From Erwinia sp039023475 (GTDB lineage Bacteria > Pseudomonadota > Gammaproteobacteria > Enterobacterales > Enterobacteriaceae): a stretch of 64,000 nt of DNA. The stretch's first letter is position 1. The number at the start of each line of letters is the position of its first letter. Shown piece after piece: positions 25,271-32,883 of this stretch. The translations under genes and the position numbers were made by a program. Under the pieces are notes generated by a model. The model did no database searches. It saw only the letters and a program-made list of their open reading frames with translations, and had not been told where the DNA came from. Location of the stretch: contig NZ_JBCHVB010000005.1 of NCBI RefSeq assembly GCF_039023475.1, positions 1 through 64,000 of the forward strand, given 5' to 3'.

Positions 25271-27673
25271 TCAGAAATCGACGTTAACGCCCAGCTGGAA
25301 GGTCCGGCCTGGCATTACCGCAAGGGCTTTATCCTGAGCGTCCTGGCTGCTGGTTTCGGTCAGTTCACGGCTGCTCAGATAGTCCCAGTATTTGCGGTCG
25401 GTAAGGTTGTAGATGCCACCGCTTAGCCGGATGTTTTTCGCCACCTGCCAGTAGGCGGTCATATCCACCATGCCGTAACCCGGCACCCGCATATATTCCG
25501 TGCTGGCCTCGCCCAGCGGCGCGCCGCTGTTGCTGTAGCTCTGGCGGCTGGTGGCCGTCGCCTGCTTGCCTTTTACAAAGGTAGCGGTCACCGCCGCACC
25601 ATAGCGCTTCGCCGGATCGTCCCAGGCAACGCCAACAATGGCTTTAACCGGCGCGACGCTGTCGAGATCGACATAGCTGTCGCCAGCGTAGCTGGATTTC
25701 GATTTGCCCTCGCTGTAGCCGAGCGCAAAGGCGGCGCTGAGGCCGTTCACCTCCTCAAACCAGCTGCCGAAGTTAATGCGGGTCGCCACTTCACCGCCGT
25801 AAATATAGGCTTTGTCGCGATTTTCGGCCTGATAGATGGTGTAGATATTCGAAGGCACATTGGCGAACTGTGCCGGATTCGCCGCGCGGGAATAGCGGGT
25901 GTAGGCGATGAAATTCTTATAGGTGTTGTAGAACAGCGAGGTTTTCAGCGTAACGCCTTTCGTCACCTCGCCCTTCACCCCCCACTCCAGGTTATGGCTG
26001 GTTTCGGTATCCAGCTCGCTGTTACCGATCAGCGCATATTGCTGACTGCCCGCATAGCTCGATCCCAGATTCCATGAGCCATAAAGCTGGCTGGCGTTGG
26101 GAAACTGCGCGCCGCGCTTGTACTGGATCCAGGTCATCAGGGTGGGCGTAATATCATAATTAAAGCTCAGGGACGGCAGTACCTGCGTATCGGCGTTCTC
26201 CTTGCCGTACAGCGCCTCCAGCTCCGCCTCGCTCAGCACCGTGCTGCCGGTCGTCAGGCTGGCGAGATTTTCCGGTTTGGTGCGCTGATGGGTGACGCGC
26301 ACGCCGGGCACGACGGCGAAGCCGTGACCATCCATATCAAACTGGATCTTATCCTGCACATAACCGCCCAGCACGCTGCTCTGGCTGTCGGACTGTGGCT
26401 GCATAATGGCGCTGAATACGCTGGGTGCCGGGTCCTGGCGGAAAGGACGCTCCGTTTCGCTGATGCGGCCGTTCAGGCCAGCGCTTAACGCGTGGCGACC
26501 CACGATTTTGGTCAGGCGTGTATCAAAGCCCCAGCTATCCACATTGTAATCGGAGAAGACGCGCTCCATGGTGCCGCTGCTGGCGGGCATCCAGGTATTG
26601 TCGTGCGCCTGAGTCTGCTGATAAAAAACCTTGCTGATCAGGCTGTCAATAAACGCATTGGCGGGCGTCCACTCATCGCTCAGGCTGAGGCCCCAGCGGC
26701 GCGTCTTACTTTGCTGTTCGGCGGTGCCCAGGATAGCGCTGCCCGCCGTATTCCAGCTGTCGTAATGCGTTTGGTTGGTTTTATCGTAGTAGTCCAGCGT
26801 CCCGGTGAGCTTATGCTCATCGTCCGGCTGCCAGATGCCGGAGGCCAGCAGCGCATCTGAATGCCAGTTAGCCGGATAGGCCGCCACCGTCCCGCTATTA
26901 TTACGGGTTTCCTGACCGTCGCGGCGGCTGTAAACCAGCACGCCACGCAGGAAGGCATCGCCAGCGGCTGCGGTAACGCCGTTATGCCAGCTGCGGTTAG
27001 CGGAATCGTAATCCGACTGATAGCCAAACCAGGCTGGGGTACGCGGAGAGAGGTAGTCATCCGCCGATTTTGGGATAAAGGAAACGGCGCCGCCGATGGC
27101 CGTATTGGCGGTAGCCGTTGAGGTGGCACCTGACTCGATATCGACCTGGCCGTACATATAGGGATCGATATAGTCGCGCCCGATGCCGAAGGTGTTCAGC
27201 CCGGCGCGGCTGGCGTAGCTGCGGCCCGTGGCGTCAGGCAGCGGGATGCCGTCAACGTCCAGCCCTACCCGGTTGCTTTCCAGCCCGCGAATGTTATAGC
27301 CCGTGTAACCGCTGCGATCGAAACCGCTTTTACCGGCCGACGCGCCGCCGCTGCTGCCGGTGGCGCCGATCAGCGGTTCATAACGCATTATCGAGCCAAA
27401 ATCGTTGGCGCCTTTGCGCTGCATATCGGCGGCGGTAATGGTGGTTTTACTGCCCGCCTCCTGCTCCATCCGGGGCGCATTAACCGTCATCACGGCACCG
27501 GCCTGGTCTGCTTCTTTGGCGGAAGCGATCGCCAGCGGCGTGGTGGAAGAGTCCGTTACGGAAGAGGTTGGGGAGACCGGCGTTACCGCTCCCCAGCTGA
27601 AACTGCCTGTCGCCAGCGTGCCAAAAAGCACGGAGGTGCGGATAACTCCCTGAGATAAAGTGGTTTTACGCAT
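25271..27673 (-). CDS. hmuR: TonB-dependent heme/hemoglobin receptor HmuR-like
   Basis: This 800-residue protein has a signal peptide (about 1-28), a TonB-receptor plug (roughly 70-200, with YNIRGLESNRVGLDVDGIPL) and a long beta-barrel ending in the terminal phenylalanine typical of outer-membrane proteins (QLGVNVDF). It would import heme across the outer membrane using TonB-ExbBD energy. It is about 120 residues longer than Yersinia HmuR/HemR, and the FRAP and NPNL motifs of that group appear as AQFP and GNSEL, so it may belong to a sister receptor subfamily. It is the first gene of the heme operon and has a Fur-box-like site upstream. Confidence 0.88.
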   Translation of the reverse strand: MRKTTLSQGVIRTSVLFGTLATGSFSWGAVTPVSPTSSVTDSSTTPLAIASAKEADQAGAVMTVNAPRMEQEAGSKTTITAADMQRKGANDFGSIMRYEPLIGATGSSGGASAGKSGFDRSGYTGYNIRGLESNRVGLDVDGIPLPDATGRSYASRAGLNTFGIGRDYIDPYMYGQVDIESGATSTATANTAIGGAVSFIPKSADDYLSPRTPAWFGYQSDYDSANRSWHNGVTAAAGDAFLRGVLVYSRRDGQETRNNSGTVAAYPANWHSDALLASGIWQPDDEHKLTGTLDYYDKTNQTHYDSWNTAGSAILGTAEQQSKTRRWGLSLSDEWTPANAFIDSLISKVFYQQTQAHDNTWMPASSGTMERVFSDYNVDSWGFDTRLTKIVGRHALSAGLNGRISETERPFRQDPAPSVFSAIMQPQSDSQSSVLGGYVQDKIQFDMDGHGFAVVPGVRVTHQRTKPENLASLTTGSTVLSEAELEALYGKENADTQVLPSLSFNYDITPTLMTWIQYKRGAQFPNASQLYGSWNLGSSYAGSQQYALIGNSELDTETSHNLEWGVKGEVTKGVTLKTSLFYNTYKNFIAYTRYSRAANPAQFANVPSNIYTIYQAENRDKAYIYGGEVATRINFGSWFEEVNGLSAAFALGYSEGKSKSSYAGDSYVDLDSVAPVKAIVGVAWDDPAKRYGAAVTATFVKGKQATATSRQSYSNSGAPLGEASTEYMRVPGYGMVDMTAYWQVAKNIRLSGGIYNLTDRKYWDYLSSRELTETSSQDAQDKALAVMPGRTFQLGVNVDF

Positions 27674-27796
27674 TTATTTAAGCCTTTCATCTTTATTAGT
27701 ATCGACTCCACTGCGACCACTGACTCATTCAGAAAAAGGATGACGTTGCATCCTGACGTGCGCCGGTCATTTCCTGACCTTGTTATAAACGCGAAT

Positions 27797-27815
27797 GATA
27801 ATGATTTTGATTACC
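27797..27815 (-). promoter_or_regulatory. Fur-box-like site upstream of hmuR
   Basis: GATAATGATTTTGATTACC matches 15 of 19 positions of the Fur consensus (GATAATGATAATCATTATC). It lies in the divergent gap between hmuR and the SelW-like gene, about 125 bases from the hmuR start. It fits iron repression of the heme operon and may also affect the divergent gene. Confidence 0.7.
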
Positions 27816-27935
27816 CATATCAACTACCTCCACAATTTATTCACAATTCCCGCCGTCAGGTTGTTACATCCCGGCTTGACAGGGGCCGTCCGCCCGCCAG
27901 AAGATGTCGGCACCTTTACCCAGCGAGCCTGCATA

Positions 27936-28214
27936 ATGAAACCTTCCCCCGCTATCACCATCCACTACTGTTCCCAGTGCAACTGGCTGCTGCGCGCCGC
28001 ATGGATGGCGCAGGAACTGCTGCAAACGTTCAGCACCGATCTGGCCTCGGTCACCCTGGTCCCCGGCACTGGCGGGATCTATCAGGTGATCGTTGACGGC
28101 GAAACCATCTGGGACCGCAAGACGGATGGCGGCTTCCCCGAAGCAAAAGTGTTAAAACAGCGGGTAAGGAACTATTGCTTCCCCGATCGGGATCTGGGGC
28201 ATATTGATAAATAA
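27936..28214 (+). CDS. SelT/SelW/SelH-family (Rdx) selenoprotein-like protein, cysteine form
   Basis: This 92-residue protein carries the CxxC motif of the Rdx fold near its start (HYCSQCNW), followed by the conserved LLRAAWMAQELL helix and a GGIYQVIVDGETIWDRK segment. In selenoprotein relatives the second cysteine position is selenocysteine; here it is cysteine with no in-frame TGA. The start at 27936 is chosen over an upstream in-frame ATG because it gives the family N-terminus. A thiol-redox role is known for the fold but the substrate is unknown. It is transcribed divergently from the heme operon. Confidence 0.85.
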   Translation: MKPSPAITIHYCSQCNWLLRAAWMAQELLQTFSTDLASVTLVPGTGGIYQVIVDGETIWDRKTDGGFPEAKVLKQRVRNYCFPDRDLGHIDK

Positions 28215-28424
28215 GCTTCTGCGAAAGCGTGCGCCGCTCCCCGTTTTAATGCAGGGAGCAACGCAAAGAAGATAAGCAGATAACGCGGGCGCGGTTTCCT
28301 CCGGCGTCCTTTTTTTAACAACTTTGCCACCTTTTCAGCACGTTTTAATGAAGCACCCCGCCCGCGTTGTGCAGTATCATTCCCGCTTTCTCTTCTCCTT
28401 TAACCGGACCGCAAGCGGCAAGCC

Positions 28425-29477
28425 ATGATGACCCAACACCGCCCCGCCTCATCCCAGCCCGTTTTCGACGGGCATAACGATCTGCTGCTGCGCCTGTGGC
28501 TTCAGGACGCTGCCCGGGATCCCGTGGGGCAGTTTCTTGACGGCACGCTGGAGGGCCATCTGGATATGTTGCGTATCCGTCAGGGGGGACTGGCAGGCGG
28601 CCTGTTTGCCGTCTTTGTTCCCCCTGCCCGCTACGTTATGCAGGGCAACGAGCGATACGATCCGGCGCAGCATGACCCGCTGGCGATCGTCGAAGCGCAG
28701 ATCGCCCTGCTGCACAGCATTGAAGCGCGCTCGGCGGGCCGGGCGAAAATCTGCCGGAGCGTCACGGAGATTGAGCGCTGCATGGCGACGGGCGTGCTGG
28801 CGATGGTGCTGCATATCGAGGGCGCAGAGGCGCTGGATGGCGAGCTGAGCCAGCTCGACAGCTGGATCGCCGCCGGTTTGCGCAGCATTGGCCCGATGTG
28901 GAATCTGCCTAACCGCTTTGGCGTGGGCGTCACCGGCAGCTTTCCCGGTTCGCCCGACAGCGGCGAGGGGCTGACGCCGGAAGGCATAAACCTGGTGCAG
29001 GTCTGCAACCAGAAAAAGCTGCTGATCGATCTCTCCCATATGAATGAGAAAGCGTTCTGGCAGACTGCGGAGCAGAGCCGCGCGCCGCTGGTGGCGACCC
29101 ACTCTAACGTTCATGCGCTCTGCCAGCAGCCGCGAAACCTGACCGCCGCCCAGCTGAAGGCGGTGGCGGAAAGTGACGGCTTTGTCGGCGTGAATTTCGG
29201 CACCGCTTTTCTGCGCGCCGACGGTCAGCGCAACGGCGATACCCCGCTGAGCGATATCCTTCGTCATCTGGATGGCCTGATGGCGGCGCTGGGCGAGGAT
29301 CGCGTCGGCTTCGGCTCCGACTTTGACGGCATCAGCGTTCCCGATGCGCTGGGCGACGTTGCCGGGCTGCCGCGACTGGTAACGGCGATGGCCGGTGCGG
29401 GCTACGGCGAGGCGCTGATTGAAAAGCTCTGCTGGCGTAACTGGCTAAGCGTACTGAAAAAAACCTGGGGAGAATGA
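28425..29477 (+). CDS. Membrane-dipeptidase-family (M19) zinc dipeptidase
   Basis: This 350-residue protein has the M19 metal-binding pattern: DGHNDLL at the N-terminus, HIEGAEAL near 120, DLSHMNE near 203, THSN near 225 and GFGSDFDGI near 295. These supply the expected zinc ligands. The family cleaves dipeptides, including D-configured and unusual residues, usually in the cytoplasm or periplasm; no signal peptide is seen here. It sits 181 bases upstream of pqqA on the same strand. A role in clearing or processing peptides released from PqqA is an attractive guess but has no direct support. Confidence 0.9.
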   Translation: MMTQHRPASSQPVFDGHNDLLLRLWLQDAARDPVGQFLDGTLEGHLDMLRIRQGGLAGGLFAVFVPPARYVMQGNERYDPAQHDPLAIVEAQIALLHSIEARSAGRAKICRSVTEIERCMATGVLAMVLHIEGAEALDGELSQLDSWIAAGLRSIGPMWNLPNRFGVGVTGSFPGSPDSGEGLTPEGINLVQVCNQKKLLIDLSHMNEKAFWQTAEQSRAPLVATHSNVHALCQQPRNLTAAQLKAVAESDGFVGVNFGTAFLRADGQRNGDTPLSDILRHLDGLMAALGEDRVGFGSDFDGISVPDALGDVAGLPRLVTAMAGAGYGEALIEKLCWRNWLSVLKKTWGE

Positions 29478-29658
29478 ACCGGGTGGAACATTTTGCTCTA
29501 TAGTTACCTAAAGTCCCTGCTGCTTACAGGGTTGATATCGTTTTACCATAGGCGCAACATTTGCCGCGCCCAGATGTCGATATTTGACAACAAGCGCATT
29601 ACCTGCCGAACTTACGTTTCGCAGTTTTCTTGATTGCTAACACCGAAGGAGATTCATT

Positions 29659-29730
29659 ATGTGGACTAAACCTCAGTTCGTTGATTTACGCTTAGGTCTG
29701 GAAGTAACGCTGTACATCTCCAACCGCTAA
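29659..29730 (+). CDS. pqqA: PqqA, peptide precursor of pyrroloquinoline quinone
   Basis: The 23-residue peptide contains the invariant glutamate and tyrosine in the segment LRLGLEVTLYISNR. PqqE crosslinks these two residues, which become the PQQ skeleton. AAGGAG lies about eight bases upstream of the ATG (29659). A strong hairpin follows directly, separating pqqA from pqqB. Confidence 0.97.
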   Translation: MWTKPQFVDLRLGLEVTLYISNR

Positions 29731-29735
29731 GCCTT

Positions 29736-29759
29736 ATGCCTGCGGTCAGCCGCAGGCAT
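29736..29759 (+). terminator. Perfect hairpin between pqqA and pqqB (probable attenuator)
   Basis: ATGCCTGCGG and CCGCAGGCAT form a ten-pair stem with a TCAG loop, six bases after the pqqA stop, followed by a pyrimidine-rich run (CTTCTTCTTTCC). The structure fits partial termination or mRNA stabilisation that yields far more pqqA than pqqB-F message, as reported for other pqq operons. Confidence 0.75.
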
Positions 29760-29788
29760 CTTCTTCTTTCCTCTTTTCTGGTCTACAC

Positions 29789-30700
29789 ATGCAGATTAAC
29801 GTTCTCGGCTCTGCGGCGGGCGGCGGCTTCCCTCAGTGGAACTGCAATTGCAGAAACTGTCAGGGCGTGCGTAACGGCACCCTGAAGACGTCGGCGCGCA
29901 CGCAGTCCTCTATTGCGCTGAGCGATGACGGCATCAACTTTGTTCTCTGCAACGCCTCGCCGGAAATTATCCAGCAGATTGCGGCCACGCCCGCCCTGCA
30001 TAAAACCGATGTGCTGCGCGGCACCGCCATTGGATCGATCATCCTGACCGACAGTCAGATCGACCACACCACCGGGCTTCTGAGCCTGCGTGAAGGCTGC
30101 CCGCATCAGGTCTGGTGCACGCCGGAAGTGCACGACGACCTGAGCACCGGTTTCCCTGTATTCCCAATGCTTGCGCACTGGAACGGCGGGCTTGTCCATC
30201 ACGCCATTGCGCCGGGCGAGCCCTTCTCCGTCGCGGTCTGTCCCGCCCTGCGGTTCACCGCCATTCCGCTGCTGAGCAATGCGCCGCCCTATTCGCGCTA
30301 CCGCGGTAAGCCGCTGCCTGGCCACAATGTCGCGCTGTTTATTGAAGATACCCGCAGCGGCAGTACGCTGCTGTATGCGCCCGGTCTGGGCGAGCCGGAC
30401 AGCGAGCTATTGGGCTGGATGAAAAAGGCGGACTGCCTGCTGATTGACGGCACGCTCTGGCAGGATAACGAGCTGGCGACCACCGGCGTGGGCCGCAACA
30501 CCGGCAAAGATATGGGCCATCTGGCGCTGGCGGAGGAGCAGGGGCTGATAGCGCTGCTCGCCTCTATGCCCGCCAGGCGCAAAATTCTTATTCATATCAA
30601 TAATACCAATCCGATCCTGATCGAGGACTCCCCTGAACGTCAGGCGCTGACGCAGCTGGGTATCGAAGTGAGTCAGGACGGGATGCGTATTGACCTTTAG
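29789..30700 (+). CDS. pqqB: PqqB, PQQ biosynthesis hydroxylase-like protein
   Basis: PqqB (303 residues) has a metallo-beta-lactamase-type fold with the diagnostic N-terminus VLGSAAGGGFPQWNCNCRNC. It is thought to oxidise the tyrosine-derived intermediate in PQQ synthesis. The length agrees with the family. The pqqC start lies ten bases beyond its stop. Confidence 0.96.
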   Translation: MQINVLGSAAGGGFPQWNCNCRNCQGVRNGTLKTSARTQSSIALSDDGINFVLCNASPEIIQQIAATPALHKTDVLRGTAIGSIILTDSQIDHTTGLLSLREGCPHQVWCTPEVHDDLSTGFPVFPMLAHWNGGLVHHAIAPGEPFSVAVCPALRFTAIPLLSNAPPYSRYRGKPLPGHNVALFIEDTRSGSTLLYAPGLGEPDSELLGWMKKADCLLIDGTLWQDNELATTGVGRNTGKDMGHLALAEEQGLIALLASMPARRKILIHINNTNPILIEDSPERQALTQLGIEVSQDGMRIDL

Positions 30701-30710
30701 CGAGATAACG

Positions 30711-31478
30711 ATGAAGCCAGACAGAATTGTAACCGGACCTATGTCTCCTGAGGCGTTCGAACAAGCTCTGCGCGCCAAAGGCGCCTATTATCATATTCAT
30801 CACCCGTACCATATGGCGATGCACAACGGTAAATGTACGCGTGAGCAGATCCAGGGCTGGGTAGCGAACCGCTTTTACTACCAGACCAGCATCCCGCTGA
30901 AGGATGCGGCGATTATGGCCAACTGCCCGGACCCGAAAACGCGCCGTAAATGGGTGCAGCGTATTCTCGATCACGACGGCCAGGAAGGCGATGAGGGCGG
31001 TATTGAGGCCTGGCTGCGGCTCGGTGAAGCGGTTGGCCTGGATCGGGATCTGCTGCTTTCCGAACGCATGGTGCTGCCCGGCGTACGTTTCGCCGTGGAC
31101 GCCTACGTCAGCTTCGCCCGCCGTGCCGTCTGGCAGGAGGCGGCCTGTAGCTCCCTGACCGAGCTGTTTGCCCCGCAGATCCATCAGTCGCGCCTCGACA
31201 GCTGGCCGCAGCACTACAAGTGGATTGAAGAAGAGGGCTACGGCTACTTCCGCAGCCGCCTGAGCCAGGCGAACCGCGACGTGGAGCACGGCCTGCAGCT
31301 GGCGCTGGAATATTGTGATACCGCAGAGAAACAGCAGCGTATGCTGGAGATCCTCCAGTTCAAGCTCGATATTCTCTGGAGTATGCTGGACTCGATGACG
31401 ATGGCTTACGAGCTGCACCGCCCGCCTTATCACACCGTGACCGATAAACTGGCATGGCATCACGAGAGACTGGTCTGA
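30711..31478 (+). CDS. pqqC: PqqC, pyrroloquinoline-quinone synthase
   Basis: PqqC (255 residues) catalyses the final ring closure and eight-electron oxidation to PQQ, without a metal or cofactor. Typical sequences are YHIHHPYHMAMHNG, QGWVANRFYYQ and ACSSLTELFAPQIHQSRLDS. An in-frame start at 30690 would overlap pqqB; the ATG at 30711 gives the expected N-terminus. The stop overlaps the pqqD start as TGATG. Confidence 0.97.
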   Translation: MKPDRIVTGPMSPEAFEQALRAKGAYYHIHHPYHMAMHNGKCTREQIQGWVANRFYYQTSIPLKDAAIMANCPDPKTRRKWVQRILDHDGQEGDEGGIEAWLRLGEAVGLDRDLLLSERMVLPGVRFAVDAYVSFARRAVWQEAACSSLTELFAPQIHQSRLDSWPQHYKWIEEEGYGYFRSRLSQANRDVEHGLQLALEYCDTAEKQQRMLEILQFKLDILWSMLDSMTMAYELHRPPYHTVTDKLAWHHERLV

Positions 31479-31762
31479 TGATAATTAACGACGCGCAGAT
31501 CCCCGCCTTCCGCCGCGGCTACCGCTTACAGTGGGAACAGGCGCAGGATTGCCATGTGATCCTCTATCCGGAAGGGATGGCGAAGCTGAACGAGAGCGCC
31601 ACCGCCATTCTGCAACAGGTTGAGGGAACGCGTTCCGTCGCCGAGATTATTGCCGGGCTTAACGCCCAGTTTCCCGAGGCTGGCGGCGTGGATGAGGATG
31701 TGAAAGCGTTCCTCGTCCAGGCCTGTGAACAAAAGTGGATAATTTTTCGTGAACCTGCTTAA
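31478..31762 (+). CDS. pqqD: PqqD, PqqA-chaperone of the RiPP recognition family
   Basis: PqqD (94 residues) binds the PqqA peptide and presents it to PqqE. The family segments IPAFRRGYRLQWEQAQ and LYPEGMAKLNESA are present. The start at 31478 overlaps the pqqC stop; a longer frame from 31454 would lie inside pqqC. It overlaps pqqE by 14 bases. Confidence 0.95.
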   Translation: MIINDAQIPAFRRGYRLQWEQAQDCHVILYPEGMAKLNESATAILQQVEGTRSVAEIIAGLNAQFPEAGGVDEDVKAFLVQACEQKWIIFREPA

Positions 31763-32882
31763 ACCTCAGGTCAACCCGCCGCTCTGGCTGCTGGCTGAAC
31801 TGACCTACCGCTGTCCGTTGCAGTGTCCCTACTGCTCCAACCCGCTGGACTTTGCCCAGCAGGAGAAGGAGCTGACCACCGCACAGTGGATCGAGGTCTT
31901 CAAACAGGCGCGCCAGATGGGCGCCGTCCAGCTCGGCTTTTCCGGCGGCGAACCGCTGGTGCGCAAGGATCTGCCCGAGCTGATCCGTGCCGCACGGGAT
32001 CTCGGTTTTTACACCAATCTGATCACCTCCGGCATTGGCCTGACGGAGAAAAAGATCGACGCCTTTGCTGAAGCTGGCCTGGATCATATTCAGATCAGTT
32101 TTCAGGCCAGTGATGAAACGCTGAACGCCGCCCTGGCGGGATCGCAAAAGGCCTTTCAGACCAAGCTGGCGATGGCGAAGGCGGTGAAGGCGCACGGCTA
32201 TCCGATGGTGCTGAACTTCGTCCTGCACCGCCATAACATCGACCAGATTGACCGTATTATCGACCTCTGCATCGAGCTGGAAGCGGACGACGTCGAGCTG
32301 GCGACCTGCCAGTTCTACGGCTGGGCGCAGCTGAACCGCGAGGGGCTGCTGCCCACGCGCGACCAGATCGCGCAGGCCGAGGCGGTGGTTCACCGCTACC
32401 GTGAAAAGATGAGCGCGAGCGGAAACCTGGCGAATCTGCTGTTCGTCACGCCCGACTATTATGAAGAGCGGCCAAAAGGCTGTATGGGCGGCTGGGGCGC
32501 GATTTTCCTCAGCGTCACGCCGGAGGGCACCGCCCTGCCGTGCCACAGCGCGCGTCAGCTGCCGGTGCAGTTCCCGTCGGTGCTGGAGCAGTCGCTGCAG
32601 GAGATCTGGTATGACTCCTTCGGCTTTAATAAATACCGCGGCTTCGACTGGATGCCCGAGCCCTGCCGTTCCTGCTCTGAAAAAGAGAAGGACTTTGGCG
32701 GCTGCCGCTGCCAGGCCTTTATGCTGACCGGTAACGCCGATAATGCCGATCCGGTGTGCGCCAAGTCGCCGCATCATGGCAAAATCCTCGCCGCCCGCGA
32801 GCAGGCGAACTGCACCAATATGCAGATCAACCAGCTACAGTTCCGCAACCGCGTGAACTCTCAGCTGATTTTCAAAGAGTAA
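31749..32882 (+). CDS. pqqE: PqqE, radical SAM enzyme crosslinking PqqA
   Basis: PqqE (377 residues) forms the carbon-carbon bond between the glutamate and tyrosine of PqqA. The radical-SAM cluster cysteines are C22, C26 and C29 (CPLQCPYC), with SGGEPL as the SAM-binding motif; further cysteines in the C-terminal SPASM-like region (CRSCSEKE, CRCQAF) bind auxiliary clusters. The start is GTG at 31749, inside the end of pqqD. Confidence 0.96.
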   Translation: MNLLKPQVNPPLWLLAELTYRCPLQCPYCSNPLDFAQQEKELTTAQWIEVFKQARQMGAVQLGFSGGEPLVRKDLPELIRAARDLGFYTNLITSGIGLTEKKIDAFAEAGLDHIQISFQASDETLNAALAGSQKAFQTKLAMAKAVKAHGYPMVLNFVLHRHNIDQIDRIIDLCIELEADDVELATCQFYGWAQLNREGLLPTRDQIAQAEAVVHRYREKMSASGNLANLLFVTPDYYEERPKGCMGGWGAIFLSVTPEGTALPCHSARQLPVQFPSVLEQSLQEIWYDSFGFNKYRGFDWMPEPCRSCSEKEKDFGGCRCQAFMLTGNADNADPVCAKSPHHGKILAAREQANCTNMQINQLQFRNRVNSQLIFKE

Positions 32883-32883
32883 T

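Noticed and set aside
29583..29606. TTGACA at 29583 as a -35 element of a pqqA promoter.
   Set aside because: No acceptable -10 occurs at 16-18 bases spacing, so the promoter could not be supported.
31659..32777. Long minus-strand open frame (372 codons) opposite pqqE.
   Set aside because: It lies antisense to a gene with clear radical-SAM motifs and has no recognisable domain; it is a shadow of GC-rich codon use.
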